From Rhodosorus marinus (lineage: Eukaryota > Rhodophyta > Stylonematophyceae > Stylonematales > Stylonemataceae), in contig JAMWBK010000013.1 of assembly GCA_029953675.1 (NCBI GenBank), positions 992,001-1,056,000 of the forward strand: a DNA stretch of 64,000 nucleotides. Direction: 5' to 3'. The translations under genes and the position numbers were made by a program. The notes beneath the pieces were generated by a model. That model saw only the letters and a list, made by a program, of their open reading frames with translations, was not told the origin of the DNA and did not search any database. Of the stretch, positions 23,535 to 33,544 are shown in pieces (the stretch's first letter is position 1; the number at the start of each line of letters is the position of its first letter).

Positions 23535-24816
23535 TCTAAGGACTTTGGGGTTGGGTGGGTTGGCCGTTGGGGGCTATCCGAGGATCCAACCTGCGGCTGT
23601 GGTCAGTTCGTGGGCAAACGCTTTGACTACGTGGGCCCAGGCGGTTGAAGTCTGTCCGCTGGGTTAAAGCGAGTTCTTCGTGAAGGGCGCCTATCCGAGG
23701 CTCTCTCCTCGCAGCTGAGTACCTTTTTGAGGAGCTGACGACAGTCATGCGGCAGTGTACGTTGCTTGGCAGCGGGATCCAACCGCAGTAGAGCTCCTGG
23801 GAGTGGGGTTTCACGTCCTTTGGGAGCCCGGCTATCTCAGGCTCTCCGGCTGCGGCGAATTTTGGACAAGGTCGAGATAGTTTCTGAGAAGAGCGTCCGT
23901 GTTGCTAAAATCGACACTACTGTCGACACTGCAGACTCCGCTGGCGGCCTGTGGACAAGGTCGAGATAGTTTCTGAGAAGAGCGTCCGTGTTGCTAAAAT
24001 CGACACTACTGTCGACACTGCAGACTCCGCTGGCGGCCTGTGGACAAGGTCGAGATAGTTTCTGAGAAGAGCGTCCGTGTCGCTAAAATCGACACTACTG
24101 TCGACACTGCAGACGACGAGGCTGTACCTGAGAGGCCGCCAGCGGAGTCTTCTTCGTCGGGACTCGCATGCCAGCGTCCGAGGTCGATCTTCCTCTTCGC
24201 CCGCTACCTTGGCCCGGTTCCAGAGTTTGGGCAGCAGTCTGAGCTCCAAGTTCTTCACGGTGATTCCTGCCTACCCTTGACTAGCCTTAACAGATTTTTC
24301 GATCTGCGTGTGATACTGCGTTCATATCTGGGTCTCCCCCAGCCGCTTGGCCTCTCGAGCGGAATGCCCCGTCTCTCCTCTCTGGTTGCATTGTGGAATC
24401 CCGCGCCTTTGGTGCCCGCCTGTTGGCGTCCTCTCCGGTGGTTCCAAGGCGCCGGTGTGCGTCGTCATACGCGTATAAACTGGTTTTTATTCGGATATCT
24501 ACGATTGCAGGTTCTTGGTACGGATCACGAGGTGGAGGTCCATTCGCCTGCAGCTCATTCGCTTGATGCTGATGATGAGATACCTGTTGTCCAGCGTGTG
24601 AAGGATTTGGTGGTCACTGAGCTGGCTTCTAGCAGGATTGAGTTTATTGACTTGCCCATTCCTTGTCTCCAGGATGCGCGATATCTTCCCACGTCGTCAC
24701 AACGTCGTGGTGCAGCCGCTGGTTCAATTCGACGACTGAAGGAGTCCCAGTACGCTAAGCGACGACTCATCCAACCTTTCGGGACTCGGCGTTGTCTCAT
24801 CGGCTTGCACCGTTGA
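23535..24816 (+). pseudogene. Older LINE ORF2 relic (C-terminal half)
   Basis: A diverged relative of the LINE at 37-42 kb. Just after the young LINE tail, 'IQPAAVVSSWANALTTWAQA' aligns with 'VQPAAAVGAWGTALPTL' of the intact element. After an 89-bp repeat block, the frame from 24040 contains 'LRSYLGLPQPLGL' (cf. 'LRLYLGLHQPPWP'), 'RRHTRINWFLFGYLR', 'VQRVKDLVVTELAS' and 'FIDLPIPCLQDARYLPTSSQ'. These match the RHxxI, DLVI and YVDLAVPNPQ boxes of the endonuclease domain. The CCHC cysteines are lost and the frame is patched, so it is inactive. Confidence 0.7.
23866..24118 (+). repeat. 89-bp tandem triplication
   Basis: Three head-to-tail copies of an 89-bp unit beginning 'ggacaaggtcgagatagttt', at about 23864, 23953 and 24042; the third diverges before its end. 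The unit lies inside the older LINE relic and is present again in duplication copy B. Confidence 0.85.
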
Positions 24817-26054
24817 TCATCAAGTTTAGACAGTGTTGCTTCTCGCTGGCATAGTCGCGTTTTCCCTAGGTGACGTTCGTAGGAGCCTCCTCGTATCACA
24901 TCCTTGTGGCGGAGCATATGCGTGCAGCCGCATCCCACTCTCGAGTTGAAGAGGACAAACAACCCGAGGCAATTTGGGCAGCGACCGAGTCTACCAAGGC
25001 GTATGCGGAGTAGAAGCACTAGGTCACTTGAACTTCCGTTGGTGGAGATGAGTTGCCCGGGACGATTACCTTTCTGAATAAAGAAGCGTTGAAGGATGAG
25101 CATGGGGAGTTAATTAGCTCAGAGGACGGTACCGAAGCGATGCTTGCCTCGGATGAGATTGTGGAGTTCTCCCTGCAGACTGCAGAAGAAAATGCAGGGA
25201 CACAAGGATGGTCAGCAGAGCATTTCCGCAGCCACTCCAATCCCGACTTCTCCAGGAGGCCAAAGGCCTCTACGAGGAAAGCTGAAAATTTTTCATGGTG
25301 GATGCTCTCCGTGACTTTTTAAGTTTAGGGCTCCTTTCCGAGGTCCGGACAGAGGATCCAGCTCGACTCAACCATCAGGGCCTTGCCATTTGGGAAAGTT
25401 TCGGTTGTGCAGGTGTGAAGCAACAAGCTCTATCCAAAATCAACAGTTCCCTCCTTCAAATCACATATTTATACGGATCGCCAGAAGGTGTCAGCACAAC
25501 ACAACTGATCTGCGTATATCGTATGCTCCCCTGAAGCTGCACGTAAACTGTATCTCTGTTGAAAAGGGTCTCGTACAGGTCCTAATCTGAGACACCTAGT
25601 GGTCAACTGAAGGAAGAGGCTGGAAACCAATCAAGACCTACATGTTGACTGGACTTGGAAGGCGGGGGTTTCTGCGACGGTCGGGTCTAATGTTACCAAC
25701 ACAGGGCAACGTAGTCGCTACCAGTAATCCGTAGTTGTCAGCTAACGAAAAGACTGAGGATCCAGTTGGTGGGATGAGGGTTTTCGTCCGCTTGCGTCTG
25801 CATGAACCTTTTCCCGAAGTCAACAAATCTCGAAGACTGGAGCGCATAGATAGTGATCCTCGTGGGAATCAAGGACGAGCGAGAGGATGGGAAGGATCAT
25901 GAATACTCATCTACCTCGCCATTCCCAACAGACGCAATTTTCTAAATTCTGCTTCTGATGGAATCCGCAATCTGGTATCTGCTCCATCGCGGCCAGCCCC
26001 TGTCATTCTTTCGAGCGCGCGTTAGAACTTCAGACAAACAACAACCCCTTGATT
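24817..26054. other. Region downstream of kinase gene A with broken open frames
   Basis: No known gene. Two adjoining plus frames (25053-25322 and 25295-25534) look protein-like: an acidic start containing 'LISSEDGTEAMLASDEIVEF', then 'VDALRDFLSLGLLSEV' and 'LLQITYLYGSPEGVSTTQ'. A one-base extra C near 25530 relative to copy B truncates the second. They may be parts of an unrecognised, decayed gene or element. The right end carries the 3' UTR of the kinase. Confidence 0.35.
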
Positions 26055-29000
26055 TCACATCACGACGCAACAGCCTTCTTTGGGCCGGAGTCTATATGGG
26101 AGAGTGTCCGATCCACCGCCTGCTCCAATGGAGCTAGCTCCTATACGATTTTCGAGCATCAGTCTAGTGCTGCTGTCCGCTACTGTTGCCAACCACTTGG
26201 CTATATCTTCTTTCGACATATACTTTTTCCCATGTTCTGCCAACTTGAACAGCGTCTCAACCTCTGTCTGGTACTGCGCGCACAATGCAAGGACGCTCCG
26301 ACCCCTCTTGTCGACGTGTGACAGCCACTTGGCCGTATCTTCTTTCGGTACATACTTTTCCCCATACTCCAGCAACGCTATCAACGGCTCTCCCTTCTCC
26401 TGGTATTCCGCACACATATGAAGGACGCTCTCACCGTTGTTGTTGACGTGCGACAACCACTTGAACATCTCTTCTTTGGGTAAATACTTTCCCCCCGACT
26501 CCAGCAACGCTATCAACGCGTCTCCTTTCTCCTGGTGTCGCGCACAGAGATGAAAGACGCTCCAACCGTCGTTGTTGACGTGTGACAACCACTTGGCCAT
26601 CTCTTCTTGGGGTAAATACTCTCCCCCATACTCCAGCAACGCTATCAACGCGTCTCCCTTCTCCTGGTTTAGCGCACATAGATGAAGAACGCTCCAACCG
26701 TCGTTGTCGACGTGTGACGACAACCACTTGGCCATCTCTTCTTGGGGTAAATACTCTCCCCCATACTCCAGCAACGCTATCAACGCGTCTCCCTTCTCCT
26801 GGTATTCCGCACATAGATGAAGAACGCTCCAACCGTCGTTGTCGACGTGTGACAACCACTTGGCCATCTCTTCTTTGGACATATACTTTCCCCCATACTC
26901 CAGCAACGCTATCAACGCGTCTCCCTTCTCCTGGTATTCCGCGCACATATGAAGGACGCTCGAACTGTCGCTGCTGACGTGTGACAACCAATTGGCCATC
27001 TCTTCTTGGGGTAAATACTCTCCCCCATACTCCAGCAACGCTATCAACGCGTCTCCCTTCTCCTGGTGTTGCGCACATAGATGAAGAACGCTCCAACCGT
27101 CGTTGTCGACGTGTGACAACCAATTGACCATCTCTTCTTTGGACATATACTTTCCCCCATACTGCAGCAACGCTATCAACGCGTCTCCCTTCTCCTGGTA
27201 TCGCGCACATAGATGAAGAACGCTCCAACCGCCTTTGTCGACGTGTGACAACCAATTGGCCATCTCTTCTTTGGACATATACTTTCCCCCATACTGCAGC
27301 AACGCTATCAACGCGTCTCCCTTTTCCTGGTATCGCGCACATGGATGAAGAACGCTCCAACCGCCGTTGTTGACGTGTGACAACCACTTGGCCATCTCTT
27401 CTTGGGGTAAATACTCTCCCCCATACTCCAGCAACGCTATCAACGCGTCTCCCTTCTCCTGGTTTTGCGCACATAGATGAAGAACGCTCCAACCGTCGTT
27501 GTCGACGTGTGACAACCACTTGGCCATCTCTTCTTTGGACATATACTTTCCCCCATACTCCAGCAACGCTATCAACGCGTCTCCCTTCTCCTGGTATTCC
27601 GCACACATATGAAGGACGCTCGAACTGTCGCTGCTGACGTGTGACAACCAATTGGCCATCTCTTCTTGGGGTAAATACTTTCCCCCATACTCCAGCAACG
27701 CTATCAACGCGTCTCCCTTCTCCTGGTATCGCGCACATAGATGAAGAACGCTCCAACCGCCTTTGTGGACGTGTGACAACCAATTGGCCATCTCTTCTTT
27801 GGACATATACTTTCCCCCATACTCCAGCAACGCTATCAACGCGTCTCCCTTCTCCTGGTATCGCGCACATGGATGAAGAACGCTCCAACCGCCGTTGTTG
27901 ACGTGTGACAACCACTTGGCCATCTCTTCTTGGGGTAAATACTCTCCCCCATACTCCAGCAACGCTATCAACGCGTCTCCCTTCTCCTGGTGTTGCGCAC
28001 ATAGATGAAGAACGCTCCAACCGTCGTTGTCGACGTGTGACAACCAATTGGCCATCTCTTCTTTGGACATATACTTTCCCCCATACTGCAGCAACGCTAT
28101 CAACGCGTCTCCCTTCTCCTGGTATTCCGCATATAGATGAAGAACGCTCCAACCGCCTTTGTCGACGTGTGACAACCAATTGGCCATCTCTTCTTTGGAC
28201 ATATACTTTCCCCCATACTGCAGCAACGCTATCAACGCGTCTCCCTTTTCCTGGTATCGCGCACATGGATGAAGAACGCTCCAACCGCCGTTGTTGACGT
28301 GTGACAACCACTTGGCCATCTCTTCTTGGGGTAAATACTTTCCCCCATACTCCAGCAACGCTATCAACGCGTCTCCCTTCTCCTGGTTTTGCGCACATAG
28401 ATGAAGAACGCTCCAACCGTCGTTGTCGACGTGTGACAACCACTTGGCCATCTCTTCTTGGGGTAAATACTCTCCCCCATACTCCAGCAACGCTATCAAC
28501 GCGTCTCCCTTCTCCTGGTTTTGCGCACATAGATGAAGAACGCTCCAACCGTCGTTGTCGACGTGTGACAACCACTTGGCCATCTCTTCTTTGGACATAT
28601 ACTTTCCCCCATACTCCAGCAACGCTATCAACGCGTCTCCCTTCTCCTGGTATTCCGCGCACATATGAAGGACGCTCCAACCGTCGTTGTTGACGTGCGA
28701 CAACCACTTGGCTATGTCCTCTCCGAGTAAATACTTTCCCCCCGACTCCAGCAAAATTGTCAACTCTTCCCTCACCCCAGTGCACTTACGCAGGTACTCC
28801 CCTGCCAACTCCAGGTCCCAATTCGCCCCTTCTATAGACTGCCCTAAAGCAACAAAACGAGATTCGTCTAGATCCTCGCGACCCTTTCCGGATTTCGGCG
28901 ACAATCTACCAGTCTTGCCTGCGTTCGCGGGCTGTTCTGGCCCGATCGTGCTGGCTACAGCTCCCTCCTGAGGAGTCTGACCGATACCTCTTCCATTTCT

Positions 29001-30676
29001 AGATTTATTCTCGGATGATTTGTCATCCTCTTCATCGCTCATCACTGTCGACAATCTATCTTCAACTTCCCCCGGCGATTCGGGTGCTTCCCGCCCTGGA
29101 TCAAGTCCCCACAGAGTCTCTTCCAGTCGAACCACAATTGTTCCAAACTCTGGCCGTTCCCCTGGTGCTTTGGAAAGACATTCACAAGTCAATGTCTTCA
29201 CCTCCTCGGGGCAATCGTCTTTCATTGCCGACGACGGAAAGTCATAAGTGCCGTTTTCCAACTGACGAAATATTGACCTCAAATGCAGTCCCTTGTATGG
29301 AACCTCGCCAGAGAACAGCTCCCACATGAGAACCCCAAAGCTGAAAACGTCCGTCTTCCTGTTGAAAGTCGGTTGGTCCTCGGGGACGCATTCCGGAGCC
29401 ATGTATTGATAGGTCCCGCCGTTGGCCCCAGCATGCGTAACCGCCGTGCCCTGAATGACTGCCGTCTCCTGCACGATTTTGGCTACCCCAAAATCAGCGA
29501 TTTTCACCGCTCTTTCGTCTCCAGGCACCAGCACGTTCCCAGGTTTCAAGTCCCTGTGTATGACATGCATTTGATGCATGTAGCTCATTCCCACCGCAAT
29601 CTGCCTCGCCACGTCAACCTTGCGCGCCGTTCCCTCGATAAACCTGCCAGGGTTACACAACGTATACAAGCATGGAGAAAACAAAGTCGAGCATGAGTAT
29701 CTGAAAGTCCAAGCATGGCCGTCCGTGCCAACCTTCAATCCGCTCGTATACCGCAGTGGTAGACCATGACCTCGTCCGTTTAAGAGACAAGACTGAACAC
29801 GACTGCTTACCTTTGGTGCTTCTTGTCATGTATAGCCCTCGAGAGATCACAACCATCGACAAGCTCCATGACCAAAAAGGGACAACGACTTTCCTCCTGG
29901 AGCGGAAAATAAGCTCCGATTGGAAACACGATGTTCGGATGTCTTAAGCGGTGCATGATCTCAACTTCTACACAAAACGTTCTGTACTCGGCTTCTGCTC
30001 CACTAAATAAGTCGATCTCCTTCACTGCAACAAGAGTGCTCTTCCTGTACGTGCCCTTCACTACCCGACCTTGTGCACCTAGTCGAATTAAGTCTCCTAG
30101 CGCCACATCCTCAAATCGCAAATACCAGAATGGCTTTTTCCCCGGCTTTTCCCGCCCCTGCGAGTGCCGTAGTTCGTGTAGAATCGTTCCTAACATCTCT
30201 TTTACATCTCCTGTCTCATCCACGATACGTTCCACCGCCTCTCCGACAGATGTTTGAAGTTTTTGAATTTCGCTCCGTAGTTCGGCAAAGTCCTCACAAA
30301 GCGCGTCCTCCAGTCCGTAGGAAAGATCCAGGGCGATGTCAAGCTGGAGATCTCGTATGCACTGGTCAAGCTGATCCATGCAACACTTGAACATCTTTAC
30401 AAATTTGTCCGCAGACACAAACCTGCTGAGGTACTGCTTTTTGCACCGCCACCCGTCTACCTGAGTGTTCAGAGATTCTAGAGCACGGTTCAACCGTTCC
30501 AAACTGAGCTTGTCAAGGTTTTGATGCTTGGCCAACGACTCCCGGATGGCTTCCACTCTGCCCCTGGCCCATTTTGCTGTGGCTTTGTTGCATTGCACCT
30601 GGTCGATCCTTTCCAGCGTAGTTTCAATGAGGCGCACGGCTATGCCCATGCCCTCACCCGCTGCCAAGTCGGCCAT
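26055..30676 (-). CDS. TKL kinase with MLKL-like N-terminus, ankyrin-like array and CaaX tail (copy A)
   Basis: Two exons (30676-29811 and 29643-26055) with a 167-nt GT-AG phase-2 intron inside the kinase domain; 1484 aa. Residues ~1-165 are helical. 'LSLERLNRALESLNTQV', 'YLSRFVSADKFVKMF' and 'MDQLDQCIRDLQLDIAL' match the pattern of the MLKL N-terminal/MCAfunc (HeLo-like) four-helix bundle. Residues ~188-467 are a kinase: Gly loop 'LGAQGRVVKG', VAVK Lys219, 'RLRHPNIV', HRDLKPGN (Asp320), DFG (Asp339), 'GTYQYMAPE' and 'DVFSFGVLMWEL'. The catalytic residues are present, so it is probably active; the pattern is TKL. An acidic Ser-rich linker follows, then 19 full 44-residue ankyrin-like repeats, and the end 'KEGCCVVM' is a CaaX box. 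It is probably a membrane-anchored signalling kinase; ligand and target unknown. Immune or cell-death function is inference. Confidence 0.8.
26160..28745 (-). repeat. 132-bp coding tandem repeat array, copy A
   Basis: Nineteen full units of 132 bp plus a partial one, in frame with the kinase. Each unit encodes about 44 residues of the form 'SKEEMAKWLSHV...GWSVLH', '.CA..QEKGDALIALLEYGG'. 'G.SVLHLCA' matches the ankyrin 'G.TPLHLAA' start, and 'ALIALLEYGG' the second helix, with about 11 extra residues in the loop. Variation concentrates in the three to five residues after 'SHV' and in the pair after 'CA'. Units come in two loop types, KYMSKEEM and [KE]YLPQEEM. Confidence 0.9.
29644..29810 (-). 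other. Intron of kinase gene A
   Basis: Donor 'aag|gtaagc' and acceptor 'ggcag|gttt' on the minus strand. Removing it joins 'AIHDKKHQR' to 'FIEGTARKVDVARQ' and restores an unbroken kinase domain. The same intron is at 49961-50127 in copy B. Confidence 0.88.
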
Positions 30677-31198
30677 ATTGCGTCTCCCAGCACAGAAGTT
30701 TTCTCACCTCAGCTCCACAGGCAAGAGGAACATGACCGCGAATGATGTGTCACGCAATAGAAAGGTTGAAACCACCAGTTCGCTTCACCCAACTCTTCAA
30801 CGACCTCTTCAACAGCCCACTGCTCCAACCCCAACTTGCCACAACCTCACCTCCCTCCTCCGCCCCTCCCCCACCCAACAGCTGCAGAATCACCCCTCCC
30901 TCAATCCCCCCTCTTTAAAAACTAGACTACAATCAACCTCCCTCCATTACCAGAAGACCTTCCGCAAATCGAAACTAGCTCGTCCTCCCTACCCATCAAT
31001 GACAAACACACAACATGCCCCGAGATTTCTTGCCCAGACCCCATCTCATCCCCCCCTCCGGATGGTCAATAACGTGATGTTTAGAGCAGAAATATATCGG
31101 CAGGAAAAGGGCCCTCTATAATTACATTTATGGTCAGTACTTCCGAGCACCTTTTTGGGAGACGCACACTGGCTCCGGCTATAGCTAAGACCCCATAG
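30677..31198. other. Upstream region of kinase gene A
   Basis: Probable promoter and 5' leader. About 30800-30960 is a strongly C/T-rich plus-strand tract (purine-rich on the gene strand). A plus open frame through it is compositional. No TATA-like element that I would defend. Confidence 0.4.
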
Positions 31199-31316
31199 TT
31201 TCCTGCTGTGGCGCATGAATGCCGCTTTGATGTTGGAGGCGCGAGTACTTCGCCGCGCTTAGTCTTTTTTTCCCCTCGGGGTTTTTTTTTCAGCCTCCGA
31301 TTAAACCATTCGTTCG
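31199..31316 (+). mobile_element. Very short LINE tail
   Basis: About 118 bp identical or nearly so to the extreme 3' end of the LINE: the last ~60 coding bases ('tttcctgctgtggcgcatgaat'), the 'tcccctcgggg' hairpin with T-runs, and the end 'attaaaccattcgttc'. This is a strongly 5'-truncated insertion upstream of the kinase gene. Confidence 0.88.
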
Positions 31317-32049
31317 ATTGCCTCACCGTAGCGACTTTGCTCCATGTGGAAAACAGTCTCCAGTTGAACAGCATTACCCGAATACCGGTAGTACTGGAAA
31401 CGAACTCAGTTTCGAGGTTTTGCTCGTACGTGCTTTTCGAAATTCGAGAAGGGCGACGCTGTAAGGCCTGGCTAACTGTGGAGTTCCACCCAATCATGTC
31501 CTGCGAGGTGATGAGGGTTTACGACCCGAAGGCGGTCGCGACTCAAAAATAGCGCCCAGAAGTATTGACCATACGCGTATCCGCATAGTGCCAGCCAGCA
31601 CTGGCATTTTCTCAGCAATTGTAGAATAAATTTCTGTTGTAGAGCTAGCAAGTTCATGGTTTGCTCTAGATTTATTGGGAAGTTAACAACGCCGAGTTGG
31701 GTTTCCTACGAGAGGGAAAGGAGAGCGCTAGCAGTCACAAGTCTGTGGAGCAACTTGTGACTGCTAGCCACTCAATGAGCAAGAACTACCCCGTGCTGAC
31801 TGGCACTCGCACGCCCACTAAGTGTTTGGTCTGTTTAGATCGTGGACGAGTTGTAACCTAAGGTCCCAAACTAGCTCAAATGTAGTAGTGATTAGGGAGA
31901 TCACGTAAAAACGAAAGGGATCCTTGTTGGAGCATCTGAGCCAGAACCTACCAGGGACGTTGGCCGGAAAGCACCTCATGTGGGAAATTTCTCAACAGTG
32001 TTTTTGCCGTGAAAAAACGGTAATGTCGATACTAAATCGGTAATTGCGT
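31317..32049. other. Intergenic in duplication, nothing recognised
   Basis: No gene seen. There is a small inverted repeat around 31727-31765: 'gctagcagtcacaagt' followed about 9 bp later by its complement 'acttgtgactgctagc', a perfect hairpin of unknown role, also present in copy B. Confidence 0.45.
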
Positions 32050-32575
32050 TAAAAATCAGCTCTGCGCCAACATATCTGTAGGGGAATCGTGCGCCACCAT
32101 ATGTGCAGAGGAATCGTGCGCCACCATATGTGTAGAGGAATCGTGCACCAACCTATCTGGAGGGGAATCGTGCACCAACCTATCTGGAGGGGAATCGTGC
32201 ACCGACGTATCTGTAGGGGAATCGTGCACCAACATATCTGGAGGGGAATTGTGCACCAACATATCTGTAGGGGAATTGTGCACCAACATATCTGTAGAGG
32301 AATCGTGCACCAACATATCTGTAGGGGAATCGTGCACCAACATATCTGTATGAATCATACGCCAACTTCTCTGTAGAGAATCATGCGCCAACTTCTCTGT
32401 AGGGAATCATACGCCAGCTTTTCTGAAGGGAATCATGCGCCAGCTTTTCTGAAGGGAATCATGCGCCAGCTTTTCTGAAGGGAATCATGCGCCAGCTTTT
32501 CTGAAGGGAATCATGCGCCAGCTTTTCTGAAGGGAATCATGCGCCAACACTTCTGTAGGGAATTGTGCGCCAACA
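32050..32575 (+). repeat. 27/26-bp minisatellite, copy A
   Basis: About eleven tandem units of 27 bp of the type 'caccaacatatctgtagggg' plus 'aatcgtg', followed by 26-bp variants, five of them near-identical 'ccagcttttctgaaggg' units. Because 27 is a multiple of 3, the tract is open in several frames; I do not regard those frames as genes. Confidence 0.9.
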
Positions 32576-32656
32576 TATCGACCCCGAAAGGATAACCAGA
32601 CGCCGAAACCTGCTCCTAGAGCGGATGCTGGCTCTGTGCTTTGAGGTCGAGTAAGG

Positions 32657-33022
32657 GGTCATCATTAGCTTGTTCAGAGCCCAACTACCCTGAGAAGCGA
32701 GATACAAGACGCTGATGACTCACGTCTATAAACAAAGCAGCGCTCAATTGCTGGAATTGGCGCCCAAACAATGTGCATTTTAGGGTTTGGAGCACTGCTC
32801 CAATTGTAAGGAGCGTGTTCTGACTCCATAAGAGGGCCGGGTCATCATTAGCTTGTTCAGAGCCCAACTACCCTGAGAAGCGAGATACAAGACGCTGATG
32901 ACTCACGTCTATAAACAAAGCAGCGCTCAATTGCTGGAATTGGCGCCCAAACAATGTGCATTTTAGGGTTTGGAGCACTGCTCCAATTGTAAGGAGCGTG
33001 TTCTGACTCCATAAGAGGGCCG
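32657..33022 (+). repeat. 183-bp tandem duplication
   Basis: Two adjacent, essentially identical copies of a 183-bp unit starting 'ggtcatcattagcttgttca', at 32657 and 32840, ending near 'ccataagagggccg'. It lies just outside duplication copy A and is absent after copy B. Confidence 0.9.
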
Positions 33023-33024
33023 CT

Positions 33025-33260
33025 CACCCCATTGAGCCCACGAGCGTTATGTCATCGTGAATAGCCACAGTAGCGAGCTCTGGACGCCTGCTGTGCAGTG
33101 CTTCGAGGAACTGTGCCAAGGCTAGGGCGTGTAGAGCAGGTCCAAAGGGATCACCTTGTTGTACTCCCGTCGTCGCTTGTAAATAGAGTCGGTGTGGGTG
33201 CAGGGTGCCATCCGTAGCTTTGGAGCACCAGCCGAGAAGCGTAGGTGAGTCCTCACAGTC
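33025..33260 (-). pseudogene. LINE reverse-transcriptase fragment (motifs B-C), inverted
   Basis: On the minus strand, one frame gives 'LLGWCSKATDGTLHPHRLYL', 'TTGVQQGDPFGPALHALALA' and 'ATVAIHDDITLVGSMG'. These are RT motif B (QGDP) and motif C (xHDD, cf. 'AYHDD' in the LINE at 40.3 kb). It is a different subfamily from the full LINE and is cut off on both sides. Confidence 0.75.
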
Positions 33261-33544
33261 ACTGCCATATCCCAGCCTGTAGATGGCCGCCAGTTCAGGC
33301 TTTCGCCCGGCACAGGCAGCTTACCGACGCCACTGAGCGCCTGTCAGACAGTATGCTGCAATCGGCCTGCTCGCTTTCCCGCTTTTGTGGCCGGTTTCCG
33401 ACTCAACTGCTGGTTGCGCAGCATACCACCAGAATGGGGCTCTTGGATCGCTGCCAAAACCGACGAGATGACGCAGCACCAATGCGCCACGCTCCTAGAC
33501 TAACCCCTCGATCTTGAAGCTGCTCCCGACAGGGACTTAACTTC

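Larger units (their letters stand above)
23129..32562 (+). repeat. Segmental duplication, copy A
   Basis: Direct repeat of 41727-52776. The match begins inside LINE endonuclease sequence ('ccgccgtaccacatacg') and runs through the LINE tail, an older LINE relic, the kinase gene, a short LINE tail and a minisatellite. It stops at 'cacttctgtaggga'. The offset is 18598 bp up to the repeat array and about 20317-20320 bp after it. The change is 13 repeat units of 132 bp plus 3 bp, with a further few bases in a C-run. Elsewhere I see only scattered substitutions and single-base indels, so the duplication is recent. Confidence 0.93.

Noticed and set aside
24040-24816. 258-residue frame as an active gene
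   Set aside because: Its boxes match the LINE endonuclease region with lost zinc-knuckle cysteines and a tandem-repeat start; it is a relic that happens to be open.
26431-28785. Long second minus-strand frame (784 residues) through the repeat array as a separate gene
   Set aside because: It lies wholly inside the array, is Arg/Val-rich, has no domain, and the kinase frame continues through with conserved ends. The openness comes from the 132-bp unit.
29653-29862. Alternative kinase reading without splicing
   Set aside because: The exon 1 frame runs into a stop inside the intron and loses the HRD, DFG and APE boxes; GT-AG splicing restores them.
30528-31121. 197-residue plus-strand frame upstream of the kinase
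   Set aside because: Half of it is antisense to kinase exon 1 and the rest is low-complexity Pro/Ser/Thr from the C/T-rich tract.
32050-32575. CRISPR-like array (27-bp repeats)
   Set aside because: Units abut head to tail with no unique spacers, in a eukaryotic context; it is a minisatellite.
23129-32600. Target-site duplication flanking copy A as proof of LINE 3' transduction
   Set aside because: I compared the sequence just left of 23129 with that right of 32562 and saw no matching direct repeat.
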